Shown: positions 8,834-18,753, counted from the first letter of the stretch. The stretch is 64,000 bases of DNA from Comamonas koreensis (GCF_021026195.1 NZ_JAJNCT010000005.1:87170-151169); one strand, 5' to 3'. Notes: generated by a model from the sequence alone, not told the origin. Numbers and translations: made by a program.

Positions 8834-11130
8834 TAGAAAGATGTTCCGATTTGGAATTGCAATTTCTGGATTTTATCGCCTGCGAATTTGCGAACTGGCT
8901 GAGCATAAGCCAAACGCAGCGGTCCCAGTGGGGAAATCCAGCTCAACCCGATACCTGCAGACGCACGCATTTCATTCAGTTTCAAATCCTGCTCATCACC
9001 CCAGACATTGCCCGCATCCACAAATGCGAACCAGCGGAAGGTGCGGTCATTGCCGGTACCTGGCATCGGGCCGATGAACTCCGCATTGAGCGTGACCTTT
9101 TTCGCACCACCCAGGGTAGCACCGGTCACGTCGCGGGGACCGAGGGTATTTTGCTCAAAGCCACGCACCGAGCCCAGACCACCCGAGAAGTAGTTCTTGA
9201 AAACAGGGAAGGCCCTGCCTCCCATGCCCTTGCCCCAACCTGCCTCACCGTTGAGCGCAATGGTGTACCGCTTGTTCAGAGGCAGGTACTGCTGGATCTG
9301 GTAGTTGCCCTTGAGGTAGCGGGCATCACCGAACAGCGACCACTCGGAATTCAGCTTCTGGAAGCGGCCCGAATTGGGCGCGAGCGCGCTGTCGCGGCTG
9401 TCGCGCGACCAGCCCAGGGTCAGCGGGAAGTTCAGGCTCGTGTCACCGTAGCGGGTGGCGTAGTCCAGGTAGGCTGCGGGCATGTTGGTGCCCAGCTTGA
9501 TGCGGGTGTTTTCCAAGCCGCCGCCCACATAGATGGTATCGAGCTCGCTGAACGGAATACCAAAGCGCACGCTGGCACCGGTGGTGATGATCTGGTAGTT
9601 GCCGCCCTGCTCGTCATAGGGACGGTCAGTACGGTAGTACATGTCATAGGTGCGCGAGATACCGTCCGGCGTGAAGTACGGGTCGGTCGTGCTCACCACC
9701 AGGGTGCGGTGGTACTTGCTGGTGTTGACGTCGATACCCAGGTAGTTGCCTGAGCCAAAGACGTTCTCTTGCTTGATACCGAAGGTCAGCGAGACTTTTT
9801 CAGCGCTGGAGTAACCGGCACCCAGCTGCAGCGAACCGGTGGGTTTTTCCTGCACGGTCACGTTGACGTCGACCTGGTCAGGCGCGCCGGGCACTTCTTG
9901 CGTGTCGATCGCAACATCGTTGAAGAAGCCCAGACGGTCAACGCGGTCACGCGAGAGCTTGATCTTGTCCGAGTCGTACCAGGAGGCTTCGTACTGGCGC
10001 ACTTCGCGGCGCACCACTTCGTCACGGGTGCGGTTGTTGCCGGCCACGTTCACGCGGCGCACATAGGCGCGGCGCGATGGTTCAGCCTTCAGCACCAGAT
10101 CGACGCGGTTGTTTTCGCGGTCGATCTCGGGCACCGCTTCGACGCGCGAGAACGCATAGCCAAAGCTGCCAAAGTGGTCGGTAAAGCGCTTGGTGGTTTC
10201 GGTCACGCGGTCGGCGTTGTAGGGCTCACCGGGCTTGATCGAGATCAGCGACTTGAACTCGTCCTCACGCTCCAGGTAGTTGCCTTCGAGCTTGATGCCC
10301 GAGACCACGTACTTGGGGCCTTCGTGGATCTGCAGATTGATGGAGATGCGCTCCTTGTCCGGCGAGATCGACACTTCGGTCGAATCAATGCGGAACTCCA
10401 GGTAGCCACGCGAGAGGTAGTAGGACTTGAGCGTTTCCAGATCGGCGTTGAACTTGGAGCTGGAGTAGCGGTCGCTCTTGGTGTACCAGCTGAGCCAGCC
10501 GCCGGTGTCCTGGTCGAACAGGTCGGTCAAGGTCGATTCCTTGAAGTCCTTGTTGCCGGAGATGTGGATTTCCTTGATCTTGGCCGCATCACCTTCGGTG
10601 ACGGTGAAGGTCAGGTTCACGCGGTTGCGCTCGATGGGCGTGACCGTGGTCACCACTTCGGCGGCATACAGGCTCTTGTTGATGTACTGGCGCTTGAGCT
10701 CCTGCTCGGCGCGGTCGGTCAGTGCCTTGTCATAAGGGCGGCCTTCGGTCAGGCCCACATCACGCATGGCCTTCTTCATCGCGTCCTTGTCGAATTCCTT
10801 GGTTCCCAGGAAGTCGACATTGGCGATGGTGGGACGCTCTTCCACGACGACGACCAGCACATTGCCATTGGCCTCCAGGCGTACGTCCTTGAACAGGCCC
10901 AGCGCGAACAAAGAGCGAATGGCTGCCGAGCCCTTTTCGTCGTTGTAGTCGTCGCCCACATGCAGCGGCATGGAGGCAAAGATGGTGCCGGGCTCTACGC
11001 GCTGCAGGCCTTCAACACGGATGTCCTGGATGGTGAATGGGTCCAAAGCCCACGACAGCTTGGCAAGCAGCATCAACGCAGCTGCAGCCGTGGTCTTGCG
11101 AAGAAGCGAAGAAGGGATGGAATATGTCAT
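8833..11130 (-). CDS. bamA: Outer-membrane protein assembly factor BamA
   Basis: Essential pore-like subunit of the BAM machine that inserts beta-barrel proteins into the outer membrane. From ATG 11130 it has 765 residues: a signal peptide (about 1-28, ending LSWA), five POTRA repeats starting FTIQDIRVEGLQRVEPG, and a 16-strand barrel. The VRGF motif of loop 6 (LGSVRGFEQNTLG) is present and the protein ends in a C-terminal Phe (QIGTSF). A TTG 14 codons upstream is in frame but leads into no sensible signal peptide. It lies 47 bases after rseP. Confidence 0.96.
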   Translation of the reverse strand: MTYSIPSSLLRKTTAAAALMLLAKLSWALDPFTIQDIRVEGLQRVEPGTIFASMPLHVGDDYNDEKGSAAIRSLFALGLFKDVRLEANGNVLVVVVEERPTIANVDFLGTKEFDKDAMKKAMRDVGLTEGRPYDKALTDRAEQELKRQYINKSLYAAEVVTTVTPIERNRVNLTFTVTEGDAAKIKEIHISGNKDFKESTLTDLFDQDTGGWLSWYTKSDRYSSSKFNADLETLKSYYLSRGYLEFRIDSTEVSISPDKERISINLQIHEGPKYVVSGIKLEGNYLEREDEFKSLISIKPGEPYNADRVTETTKRFTDHFGSFGYAFSRVEAVPEIDRENNRVDLVLKAEPSRRAYVRRVNVAGNNRTRDEVVRREVRQYEASWYDSDKIKLSRDRVDRLGFFNDVAIDTQEVPGAPDQVDVNVTVQEKPTGSLQLGAGYSSAEKVSLTFGIKQENVFGSGNYLGIDVNTSKYHRTLVVSTTDPYFTPDGISRTYDMYYRTDRPYDEQGGNYQIITTGASVRFGIPFSELDTIYVGGGLENTRIKLGTNMPAAYLDYATRYGDTSLNFPLTLGWSRDSRDSALAPNSGRFQKLNSEWSLFGDARYLKGNYQIQQYLPLNKRYTIALNGEAGWGKGMGGRAFPVFKNYFSGGLGSVRGFEQNTLGPRDVTGATLGGAKKVTLNAEFIGPMPGTGNDRTFRWFAFVDAGNVWGDEQDLKLNEMRASAGIGLSWISPLGPLRLAYAQPVRKFAGDKIQKLQFQIGTSF

Positions 11131-11177
11131 TTGTGATAGCAACCAGAGCCGCTCATTATGCAGCAGGGGCAAGAAAG

Positions 11178-12539
11178 TCAGCCCAAGAGCCGAGACAAAT
11201 CGTTAAAGAACGCAATGCACATCATGAGCAGCAAAACGGCTATACCGCCTTTTTGCAAGCGCTCCATCCATTGCAGGGTGGGTGGCTTGCCAGTGACAGC
11301 CTCCCAAAGATAATACATCAGGTGACCGCCATCGAGCACCGGCAGCGGCAGCAGATTGAGCACGCCCAGACTGACGCTGATCAGGGCCAAAAAGGCCAGG
11401 TATTGGGTGATGCCAACCTCGGCGGACTTGCCTGCGTATTCGGCGATCGTCAGCGGTCCGCTGATGTTCTGCAGCGAGGCCTGGCCGATGACCATCTTGG
11501 CCATCATCTTGACCGTCAGCGCCGAGACCTCCCAGGTCTTTTGCACACCCCGGGCAAAACCTTCCCAGAGGCCGTAGCGCACATCCACCATCGCAGGCGG
11601 CGCGCCGATAAAGGCACCCAGGCGGCCGATCTTGCTGCCCTTGTCCTCGCTCTGCGTCAGCTGCACCGGCACATGCAGTTGCGCGCCATTGCGCGACACC
11701 AGCCAGTCCTGCAAGGCAGGCACGCCCTGCTCACCCGATGCGCGAATCATGCGGCGCAGCTCGCCGCCATCGCCCACGCGCACGCCATTGATGGACAGCA
11801 CCTTGTCACCGCTACGCAGCGCCGATTGTGCGGCTGCACTGCCGGCCTCAAAGTCGCCAAGCACGGCATCCGACCAAGGGTGGGTCAGACCAATCTTTTC
11901 GACCAGCTTGGCATCGGCCTCGCGGGCATCGATGCTGGACAGCGGCAAGCGGTAGCTGCGCTCAGCGGCGCCAGCACCTGGGCGCGCGCTGAGCACCACA
12001 TCCTTGCCGCCCAGTGCAGCCTGCGCCACGAACCAGCGCAGATCGTCCAGTGAGCGCACAGCTTCAGGATCCGCATCCGGGAAACCCATGGACACAATCT
12101 CTTCCCCGCCTTGCATGCCCGCCTGGGCCAGCAGACTTGCAGCGGGTGGCGTACCGATGATGGCAGCGGGCTCGCGCACGCCCACCCAGTTCACACAGGC
12201 GTAGAGCAGCACGGCCAGCAGCAGGTTGGCGAGCGGGCCGGCGGCCACGATGGCGGCACGCGAACGCAGCGGCTGCACATTGAAGGCCAGATGGCGCTCA
12301 TGCGCGGGAACCGGAGCCTCGCGCTCATCGAGCATGCGCACATAGCCGCCCAGCGGAATGGCGCTGATGACAAATTCGGTGTCTGCGCCCTTTTTCTTCC
12401 AGCGCAGCAAGGGGCGGCCAAACCCCAGGGAGAAACGCAGCACTTTCACGCCGCAAGCCACCGCCACGCGGTAGTGGCCATATTCGTGCACGGCGATCAA
12501 AACGGCCAGCGCAACGACAAATGCAACAACGGTCAACAT
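11178..12539 (-). CDS. rseP: RIP metalloprotease RseP (site-2 protease)
   Basis: Inner-membrane zinc protease that cuts anti-sigma factor RseA within the membrane and clears signal-peptide remnants. The 453-residue protein has HEYGH at residues 18-22 in the first membrane helix, PDZ regions in the periplasmic middle part (DKVLSINGVRV), and the second metal-binding motif in PVLDGGHLMYY near the C-terminus. Length equals the E. coli protein (about 450). It sits between dxr and bamA, linking envelope stress signalling to barrel assembly. Confidence 0.96.
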   Translation of the reverse strand: MLTVVAFVVALAVLIAVHEYGHYRVAVACGVKVLRFSLGFGRPLLRWKKKGADTEFVISAIPLGGYVRMLDEREAPVPAHERHLAFNVQPLRSRAAIVAAGPLANLLLAVLLYACVNWVGVREPAAIIGTPPAASLLAQAGMQGGEEIVSMGFPDADPEAVRSLDDLRWFVAQAALGGKDVVLSARPGAGAAERSYRLPLSSIDAREADAKLVEKIGLTHPWSDAVLGDFEAGSAAAQSALRSGDKVLSINGVRVGDGGELRRMIRASGEQGVPALQDWLVSRNGAQLHVPVQLTQSEDKGSKIGRLGAFIGAPPAMVDVRYGLWEGFARGVQKTWEVSALTVKMMAKMVIGQASLQNISGPLTIAEYAGKSAEVGITQYLAFLALISVSLGVLNLLPLPVLDGGHLMYYLWEAVTGKPPTLQWMERLQKGGIAVLLLMMCIAFFNDLSRLLG

Positions 12540-12594
12540 TGCTCAAGCCCTTGCTATGAAAAAAGCGATTCTACTGAGCCGGACAATAGCCCTG

Positions 12595-13773
12595 TCAAAC
12601 GGCCAGCTCCGAAATAAGGCCTTCGGTATAGGCGCGCACCTCGGCGTCGAGCGCCAGCAGCGCATCGATGCTGTCCGGCGCCTGCGGCTGCACGCCTTCC
12701 AGCGCCTGCGCATTGACCTGGTAGATCTGGTCAAAGCGCATGCGGCCATCCAGAAAGGCGGCCACGGCCACCTCATTGGCGGCATTGAGCACGGTGGTCG
12801 TGCCATGGGGCGCCCGCAGCGCCTGCCAGGACAGGTGCAGGCCTGGAAAGCGCTGTGCATCGGCCTCTTCAAAGGTCAGCGCTGACAGCTTGACGAAATC
12901 CAGCGGCGCAGCACCGCTGGCCACACGCTCGGGCCAGGCCAGGCCACAGGCGATCGGCACGCGCATATCGGGCGTACCCAGCTGGGCCAGCACCGAGGCA
13001 TCGCGGAACTGCACCATCGAATGCACGATCTGCTGCGGATGGATCACCACCTTGATCTGATCGGGCTGCAGGTTGAACAGCCAGCGCGCCTCGATGACCT
13101 CAAGCGCCTTGTTCATCATCGTGGCCGAGTCGATCGAGATCTTGCGGCCCATTGCAAAATTGGGGTGGTTGCAGGCTTGCTGCGGCGTCACATCGCGCAG
13201 GCTCGATGGCTCGCGGGTGCGGAACGGGCCGCCCGATGCCGTGAGGATGATGTGGTCCACCCGCTGGGGCCAGACCGCAGGGTCTTCCGGCAGGCACTGG
13301 AAGATGGCCGAGTGCTCGCTGTCGATGGGCAGCAGGGTTGCGCCACCATCGGCAACTGCATCCATGAAGAGCTGACCGCCGACAACCAGGGCTTCCTTGT
13401 TGGCCAGCATCAGGCGCTTGCCGGCCTTGGCCGCAGCCATCGCAGGGCGCAGGCCTGCCGCGCCCACAATGGCCGCCATCACCGCATGCACATCGCTGTG
13501 GGAGGCCACCATCTCCAGCGCTGCCTCACCTTCCAGCACTTCGACCCGGCTGCCAGCGGCCCGCAGGCCTTCACGCAATGCCGAGGCGGCCGTGGCACTG
13601 GTCATCACCGCATAGCGCGGCTGGAACTGCAGGCATTGCGCGAGCATCAGGTCCACGCGCGAATGCGCGCTCAGCGCAAAGACGCGGTACAGATCGGGGT
13701 GGCGCGCCACCACATCCAACGTATTGGTTCCAATTGAGCCCGTCGATCCGAGCACGGTAACTTGCATGGTCAT
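12595..13773 (-). CDS. dxr: 1-deoxy-D-xylulose-5-phosphate reductoisomerase
   Basis: Converts DXP to MEP with NADPH in isoprenoid synthesis, which supplies undecaprenyl phosphate via UppS upstream. It has the NADPH motif GSTGSIG, the metal and substrate segments LPIDSEHSAIFQ and MGRKISIDSATMMNKALE, and HPQQIVHSMVQF. Three starts are possible: GTG 13785 (overlapping the cdsA stop as GTGA), ATG 13773 (used here) and ATG 13767. None has a strong Shine-Dalgarno. The length of about 392 residues fits the family. Confidence 0.95.
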   Translation of the reverse strand: MTMQVTVLGSTGSIGTNTLDVVARHPDLYRVFALSAHSRVDLMLAQCLQFQPRYAVMTSATAASALREGLRAAGSRVEVLEGEAALEMVASHSDVHAVMAAIVGAAGLRPAMAAAKAGKRLMLANKEALVVGGQLFMDAVADGGATLLPIDSEHSAIFQCLPEDPAVWPQRVDHIILTASGGPFRTREPSSLRDVTPQQACNHPNFAMGRKISIDSATMMNKALEVIEARWLFNLQPDQIKVVIHPQQIVHSMVQFRDASVLAQLGTPDMRVPIACGLAWPERVASGAAPLDFVKLSALTFEEADAQRFPGLHLSWQALRAPHGTTTVLNAANEVAVAAFLDGRMRFDQIYQVNAQALEGVQPQAPDSIDALLALDAEVRAYTEGLISELAV

Positions 13774-13781
13774 CGCGAGGT

Positions 13782-14636
13782 TCACTTATCCAAAAATTGC
13801 AACAGCATCAGCGCCAGCGGCACGGTCGGCAAGATGGCATCGATGCGGTCGAGCACGCCGCCATGGCCTGGCAGCAGGTTGCTGCTGTCCTTCATGCCGG
13901 CGCTGCGCTTGACCAGAGATTCCACCAGGTCGCCAGCTACGCTCATGCCGGCCAGAAACACGCAGGACAGCGCCATCAGCCACGGCGAGAAATCCCAGAG
14001 CCGGCTGTAGAAGCTGGGCACCTGCGCGCCAAAATGGCGGTCCGCCCAGCTCCACACCAGGGCCATCAGCAACACGCCCAGCGCGCCGCCCCAAACCCCT
14101 TCCCAGCTTTTGCCAGGGCTGATGGCGGGCGCCAGCTTATTCTTGGTAAAACGCAGACCGAACTGGCGGCCTGCAAAATAGGCACCGATGTCGGCCATCC
14201 ACACCAGCGCAAACAGCGACAGCAGGAAGTTGACGCCGATCCACTTGGCCTGCGCGATGGCCAGCCAGGCCACCCACAGTGCCAGCACGCCCACCACCAG
14301 GCGCAGCGCGCGGGGGATAGGCGCCCAGCCAGGCACACCGCCCTTGAGCAGAAAGGCCGCCAGCAGCACCCAGGCGGCGCCGGCCACCAGCCACACGGCC
14401 GGCAGGGCGGCCTGGGTCCAGCCCAGTGCCCAGGCGGCGCCGCACAGCAGCAGTGCCACGGCACCCAAGCCATAGGCGGCCATGCCTTGCAGACCGTTCA
14501 GGCGCCCCCACTCCCAGGCAGCGGCGACCACGGCCAACAGCATCAGCGCCGCAAACGGAACGGGATTGCCCGCAGCAATCGCGGGCACCAGGATCAGCAG
14601 GAGAACAATGGCCGTGATGATGCGTTGTTTGAGCAA
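13782..14636 (-). CDS. cdsA: Phosphatidate cytidylyltransferase
   Basis: Makes CDP-diacylglycerol, the branch point of phospholipid synthesis, in the inner membrane. The 284-residue protein is strongly hydrophobic with about eight membrane segments and ends with the family signature around KDSSNLLPGHGGVLDRIDAI. The start appears to be TTG at 14636: AGGAG lies six bases upstream, and the next in-frame methionine would delete the first membrane helix. A strong terminator-like hairpin ends just before the ribosome-binding site. Confidence 0.94.
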   Translation of the reverse strand: MLKQRIITAIVLLLILVPAIAAGNPVPFAALMLLAVVAAAWEWGRLNGLQGMAAYGLGAVALLLCGAAWALGWTQAALPAVWLVAGAAWVLLAAFLLKGGVPGWAPIPRALRLVVGVLALWVAWLAIAQAKWIGVNFLLSLFALVWMADIGAYFAGRQFGLRFTKNKLAPAISPGKSWEGVWGGALGVLLMALVWSWADRHFGAQVPSFYSRLWDFSPWLMALSCVFLAGMSVAGDLVESLVKRSAGMKDSSNLLPGHGGVLDRIDAILPTVPLALMLLQFLDK

Positions 14637-14641
14637 ATTGA

Positions 14642-14686
14642 TCTCCTGAAAAAAGAAAACTGATGCCTGGGGTGCCAGACATCAGC
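14642..14686 (-). terminator. Terminator-like hairpin between uppS and cdsA
   Basis: On the minus strand CTGATGTCTGG pairs with CCAGGCATCAG across a short loop (14660-14685, one mismatch). It is followed by TTTTCTTTTTTC. The U-rich tract runs directly into the AGGAG of cdsA. This is the shape of an intrinsic terminator, placed within what is otherwise a continuous operon; partial read-through is likely. Confidence 0.7.
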
Positions 14687-14697
14687 AGGTAGGCGCA

Positions 14698-15411
14698 CTA
14701 CGAGGGGGATTGAACCAGCTGCTCGGAGGTCTTGCCAAAGCGGCGCTCACGCCGCTGGAATTCGCCAATCGCTTCGTCCAGGGCCTGCTCGTCAAAATCA
14801 GGCCACCACTTGTCACTGAAATACAGCTCCGAATAGGCCGATTGCCACAGCAGAAAATTGCTAATGCGCATCTCGCCGCCGGTTCGGATCAGCAGATCGG
14901 GATCTGGCACATGGGCCAGCGCCATCGCATCGTTGAGCGCCACTTCGGTGATAGCCTGGCCCGCTGCCGCCAGCTTGGCTGCCGCCTGGGCAATATCCCA
15001 GCGGCCGCCATAGTTGAAGCAGACGTTGAGCACCATGCGGTCATTGTGGGCGGTGGCCTGCTCGGCTTGCGCCAGGCCCGCTTGCACCTTGGCAGACAGG
15101 GAGGCCCGGTCGCCGACAAAGAACAGGCGGATGCCGTCCCGGGCCAGCGATGGCACTTCCTTGGCCAGCGCGCCGGCCAACAGGTTCATCAGGCCATCGA
15201 CCTCGTCGGTGGGCCGGTTCCAGTTCTCGGAAGAAAAGGCAAACACAGTCAGCACCTTGACGCCGCGCTCGGCACAGGCCTTCGCGCAGCGGCGCAGCGA
15301 GTCCACGCCTTGCTTGTGGCCCGCTAGGCGAGGCAGAAAACGGCGTTTGGCCCACCGGCCATTGCCATCCATCACAATGGCAATGTGGTGCGGTAATACA
15401 GCAGCAGTCAT
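14698..15411 (-). CDS. uppS: Undecaprenyl diphosphate synthase (isoprenyl transferase)
   Basis: Condenses farnesyl diphosphate with isopentenyl units to the C55 lipid carrier for peptidoglycan and O-antigen. The 237-residue protein contains the catalytic Asp15 in VMDGNGRWAKRR, FAFSSENWNRP, and the C-terminal LIRTGGEMRISNFLLWQ and YFSDKWWPDF motifs. It follows frr by 27 bases. Confidence 0.96.
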   Translation of the reverse strand: MTAAVLPHHIAIVMDGNGRWAKRRFLPRLAGHKQGVDSLRRCAKACAERGVKVLTVFAFSSENWNRPTDEVDGLMNLLAGALAKEVPSLARDGIRLFFVGDRASLSAKVQAGLAQAEQATAHNDRMVLNVCFNYGGRWDIAQAAAKLAAAGQAITEVALNDAMALAHVPDPDLLIRTGGEMRISNFLLWQSAYSELYFSDKWWPDFDEQALDEAIGEFQRRERRFGKTSEQLVQSPS

Positions 15412-15438
15412 GCGCGGAAAAGCAGATCCAGATCTGGA

Positions 15439-15999
15439 TCAGACCGCCATGATGTCTTTTTCTTTTTCGACCACCAGCTGGTCGATCAGCTGGATGTGCT
15501 TGTCGGTGATCTTCTGCACCTCGGCTTCGGAGCGCTTTTGGTCGTCTTCCGATGCTTCCTTGTCCTTGACCAGCTTCTTGACGCCTTCGTTGGCATCGCG
15601 GCGCAGGTTGCGGATGGCGATCTTGGCGTTCTCGCCTTCGGCCTTGACCAGCTTGGTCATCTCCTTGCGGCGCTCTTCGCTCATCGGAGGCATGGGCACG
15701 CGGATCAGGTCGCCCATGGACGCGGGGTTCAGGCCCAGGTCGCTTTCGCGGATGGCCTTTTCCACCTTGGCGGCCATGGCCTTTTCCCAAGGCGTCACGC
15801 TGATGGTGCGGCTGTCGATCAAGGCCACATTGGCCACCTGCGACAGCGGCATCATCGAGCCGTAGTAATCAACCTGGATGGTGTCCAGCAGCGCGGGATT
15901 GGCGCGGCCGGTGCGGATCTTGGTCAGGTTGTTCTTGAACGCGGCAATCGATTGGTCCATCTTGCCTTCGAGATTCTTCTTGATTTCTGCGACTGTCAT
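15439..15999 (-). CDS. frr: Ribosome recycling factor
   Basis: Splits post-termination ribosomes together with EF-G. From ATG 15999 it has 186 residues ([14 protein letters not shown]), with [14 protein letters not shown] and the C-terminal helical region [16 protein letters not shown] typical of RRF. AGGAG is placed six bases before this ATG, so the in-frame TTG two codons upstream is not needed. It follows pyrH by 49 bases in the conserved pyrH-frr-uppS order. Confidence 0.97.
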   Translation of the reverse strand: MTVAEIKKNLEGKMDQSIAAFKNNLTKIRTGRANPALLDTIQVDYYGSMMPLSQVANVALIDSRTISVTPWEKAMAAKVEKAIRESDLGLNPASMGDLIRVPMPPMSEERRKEMTKLVKAEGENAKIAIRNLRRDANEGVKKLVKDKEASEDDQKRSEAEVQKITDKHIQLIDQLVVEKEKDIMAV

Positions 16000-16048
16000 T
16001 GTCAACTCCTAACTACCACATTCTGCACTTGCACACGCCAGCTGCCGA

Positions 16049-16768
16049 TCAGGCGTACACCAGCGTGCCCTCTTCTTCGCCCATCACCACGCGCTTGAGC
16101 GCGCCGCTCTTGATGATCGAGAATACACGGATAGGCAGTTTCTGATCGCGGCACAGGGCAAAGGCCGTGGCATCCATGATGCCCAGGTTGCGGTTCATGG
16201 CCTCGTCAAAACTCAGCTTGGTGTAGAGCGTGGCATTGGGATCCTTCATCGGATCGGCCGTGTAGACGCCATCGACCTTGGTAGCCTTGAGCACCAATTC
16301 TGCGCCAATTTCAGCGCCGCGCAGCGCCGCTGCGGTATCGGTGGTGAAGAAGGGGTTGCCAGTACCAGCGGCAAACACCACGACCTTGCCCTCTTCGAGG
16401 TACTGCAGCGCCTTGGGGCGCACATAGGGCTCCACCACCTGCTCGATACCGATGGCCGACATCACGCGGGCGGTCAGGCCCTGCTTGTCCATCGCATCGG
16501 CCAGCGCCAGCGCATTCATCACCGTCGCGAGCATACCCATGTAATCGGCAGTGGCACGGTCCATGCCGACCGAGCCGCCAGCCACACCACGGAAAATATT
16601 GCCGCCGCCGATCACGACAGCGACTTCCACGCCCAGCCGCGTCACCTCGGCAATCTCCTCGACCATCCGCACAATGGTTGCGCGGTTGATGCCGAAAGCA
16701 TCATCCCCCATCAGAGCTTCACCGGAGAGTTTGAGAAGAATGCGCTTGTGGGCAGGGCTTTGGGACAT
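16049..16768 (-). CDS. pyrH: UMP kinase
   Basis: Phosphorylates UMP to UDP; a hexameric amino-acid-kinase-fold enzyme. The 239-residue protein has [15 protein letters not shown] at the N-terminus, [11 protein letters not shown] for phosphate binding, and [13 protein letters not shown]. It lies 80 bases after tsf, with a perfect 10-bp hairpin in the gap. Confidence 0.97.
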   Translation of the reverse strand: MSQSPAHKRILLKLSGEALMGDDAFGINRATIVRMVEEIAEVTRLGVEVAVVIGGGNIFRGVAGGSVGMDRATADYMGMLATVMNALALADAMDKQGLTARVMSAIGIEQVVEPYVRPKALQYLEEGKVVVFAAGTGNPFFTTDTAAALRGAEIGAELVLKATKVDGVYTADPMKDPNATLYTKLSFDEAMNRNLGIMDATAFALCRDQKLPIRVFSIIKSGALKRVVMGEEEGTLVYA

Positions 16769-16814
16769 GGTGGGGAGCTCCAGGTGTGGGGGATGGGTGA
16801 AAAAACGATAGGTG

Positions 16815-16842
16815 AAACAAAGGGGCCGTAGCCCCTTTGTCA
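16815..16842 (-). terminator. Hairpin between tsf and pyrH
   Basis: ACAAAGGGGC (16817-16826) and GCCCCTTTGT (16831-16840) form a perfect 10-bp stem with a 4-base loop, directly after the tsf stop. On the minus strand only TTTC follows, so it is either a weak terminator or an mRNA 3'-end stabiliser that lets pyrH be read at a lower level. Confidence 0.55.
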
Positions 16843-16848
16843 GGATGA

Positions 16849-17739
16849 TTACTGGCCCTTGGCGGCCGCAACCTGCGCGGCGACCTCGGCAGCGAAGTCA
16901 TCCACCTTCTTCTCAATGCCCTCACCCACCACGTAGAGCGTAAAGCCCTTGATCGAGGTGTTGGCGGCCTTGAGCATTTGCTCAACGGTCTGCTTGCCGT
17001 CAGCGGCCTTCACGAAGACCTGGTTGAACAGCGAGACTTCCTTGAGGTACTTCTGCACAGCGCCGTCCACCATCTTGGCAGCGATGTCAGCAGGCTTGCC
17101 CGACTCTTCAGCCTTGGCTGCAGCAACGGTGCGTTCCTTTTCGATCAGCTCGGCAGGCACGTCAGCGCTGGTCAGCGCCACGGGCTTCATCGCAGCCACG
17201 TGCATTGCCACGTCCTTGGCAGCTTGCGCGTCGCCTTCGAACTCCACCACCACGCCGATGCGGGTGCCGTGCAGGTACAGTGCCAGGTTGGTGCCTTCGA
17301 AGCGCTTGAAGCGGCGGAACGACATGTTCTCACCGATCTTGCCAACCAGGCCCTTGCGCACGTCTTCCAGGGTGGGGCCAAAGCCGTCTTGCTCGTAAGC
17401 CAGAGCGCTCAGGGCTGCCACGTCGGCAGGGTTCTTTTCGGACACCAGCTTGGCCGCTGCATTGGCCAGAGCGATGAAGCTGTCGTTCTTGGAGACGAAG
17501 TCGGTTTCGCTGTTGACTTCGATGATCGCGCCGTTGTTGCCTTCAACAACAGCGGCGATCACGCCTTCAGCGGCAATACGCGATGCTGCCTTGCCGGCCT
17601 TGGTGCCCAGCTTGACGCGCAGCAGCTCTTCAGCCTTGGCCATGTCGCCATCAGCCTCGGTCAGAGCCTTCTTGCATTCCATCATGGGCGCGTCGGTCTT
17701 AGCGCGCAGTTCTGCCACCATGCTTGCGGTAATTGCCAT
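16849..17739 (-). CDS. tsf: Elongation factor Ts
   Basis: Guanine-nucleotide exchange factor for EF-Tu. The 296-residue protein has the N-terminal UBA-like domain ([20 protein letters not shown]), the signature [11 protein letters not shown] and a dimerisation domain with full family length. It follows rpsB by 114 bases, a gap that contains a strong terminator-like hairpin, so tsf depends on read-through or on a promoter I could not identify. Confidence 0.97.
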   Translation of the reverse strand: MAITASMVAELRAKTDAPMMECKKALTEADGDMAKAEELLRVKLGTKAGKAASRIAAEGVIAAVVEGNNGAIIEVNSETDFVSKNDSFIALANAAAKLVSEKNPADVAALSALAYEQDGFGPTLEDVRKGLVGKIGENMSFRRFKRFEGTNLALYLHGTRIGVVVEFEGDAQAAKDVAMHVAAMKPVALTSADVPAELIEKERTVAAAKAEESGKPADIAAKMVDGAVQKYLKEVSLFNQVFVKAADGKQTVEQMLKAANTSIKGFTLYVVGEGIEKKVDDFAAEVAAQVAAAKGQ

Positions 17740-17787
17740 TTTTCTCTCTCCGTATTCAGTTCAGTTGGGGTGATTGTGGAAACGTAG

Positions 17788-17820
17788 GTAAAAAAAACGG
17801 GGCTAATGTGGAGCCCCGCT
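17788..17820 (-). terminator. Strong terminator-like hairpin between rpsB and tsf
   Basis: On the minus strand AGCGGGGCT pairs with AGCCCCG(T) around a 7-base loop (17798-17818) and is followed by eight consecutive T residues (17797-17790). This is a textbook intrinsic terminator located between two genes that are usually cotranscribed. Confidence 0.8.
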
Positions 17821-17853
17821 TTTCATTCGCGGCCCAATGGGCAGCCCTGTGGA

Positions 17854-18606
17854 TTAAGCAGCGGTGTTTTCCACTTCCACAAACTCGTCGCCTTCTTCGC
17901 CGGAAGCAGCCTTGACCACTTCGTTCACGGCGTTGGCACGGCCTTCCAGGATGGCGTCGGCGATACCGCGAGCATACAGCTCAACAGCCTTGGCCGAGTC
18001 ATCGTTACCAGGGATCACGTAGTCGATACCTTCTGGGTTGTGGTTGGTATCAACCACGCCGATCAGAGGAATGCCCAGCTTCTTGGCTTCAGCGATAGCA
18101 ATCTTGTGGTAGCCCACGTCGATCACGAAAATGGCGTCAGGCAGAGCGTTCATGTCTTGAATGCCGCCGATGTCCTTTTCCAGCTTTTCCAGCTCACGAG
18201 CAAACATCAGTTGCTCTTTCTTGCTCATCGACTCCAGACCCGCTTCTTGCTGCGCCTTCATGTCCTTCAGACGCTTGATCGAGGTCTTGACGGTCTTGAA
18301 GTTGGTCAGCATGCCGCCCAACCAGCGTTGGTCGACGTAAGGCACGCCAGCACGTTGTGCTTCGGTAGCCAGGATTTCGCGCGCTTGGCGCTTGGTGCCC
18401 ACCATCAGGATGGTGCCACGGTTGGCCGACAGCTGCTTGATGAACTTTTGTGCGTCCTGGAACAGAGGCAGGGTCTTTTCCAGGTTGATGATGTGAATCT
18501 TGTTGCGGCTACCGAAAATGTACTGGCCCATCTTGGGGTTCCAGAAACGGGTTTGGTGGCCAAAGTGGACGCCGGCTTCCAGCATCTCGCGCATCGTAAC
18601 GGACAT
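17854..18606 (-). CDS. rpsB: 30S ribosomal protein S2
   Basis: Small-subunit ribosomal protein. From ATG 18606 it has 250 residues and starts [20 protein letters not shown], the typical S2 N-terminus, with [13 protein letters not shown] and [25 protein letters not shown] lies six bases before this ATG. The open frame extends further upstream, but that extension is leader sequence. First gene of the long translation/envelope operon. Confidence 0.98.
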   Translation of the reverse strand: MSVTMREMLEAGVHFGHQTRFWNPKMGQYIFGSRNKIHIINLEKTLPLFQDAQKFIKQLSANRGTILMVGTKRQAREILATEAQRAGVPYVDQRWLGGMLTNFKTVKTSIKRLKDMKAQQEAGLESMSKKEQLMFARELEKLEKDIGGIQDMNALPDAIFVIDVGYHKIAIAEAKKLGIPLIGVVDTNHNPEGIDYVIPGNDDSAKAVELYARGIADAILEGRANAVNEVVKAASGEEGDEFVEVENTAA

Positions 18607-18753
18607 ATATCTTCTCCGAAGGTTAGGTCTAAAATTCTGCCCAACTATCACGGCTGCGGCGCCTATGCGCCGCATGCCGCAACACCTTAGGTAGGCAGGT
18701 TTGCGATTTCGTTTTGAACCGATGTGGCAGGCCACACTCGGCAAAACCCTAGG
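18607..18753 (-). promoter_or_regulatory. rpsB 5' leader with two hairpins (possible S2 autoregulatory site)
   Basis: The leader between the promoter and rpsB can form GTGTGGC/GCCACAT and GCGGCG/CGCCGC stems (the latter around 18655-18675) before the GGAGA ribosome-binding site. In other bacteria S2 represses its own mRNA by binding a structured leader. Here only the hairpins are visible, so that role is inference. Confidence 0.4.
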
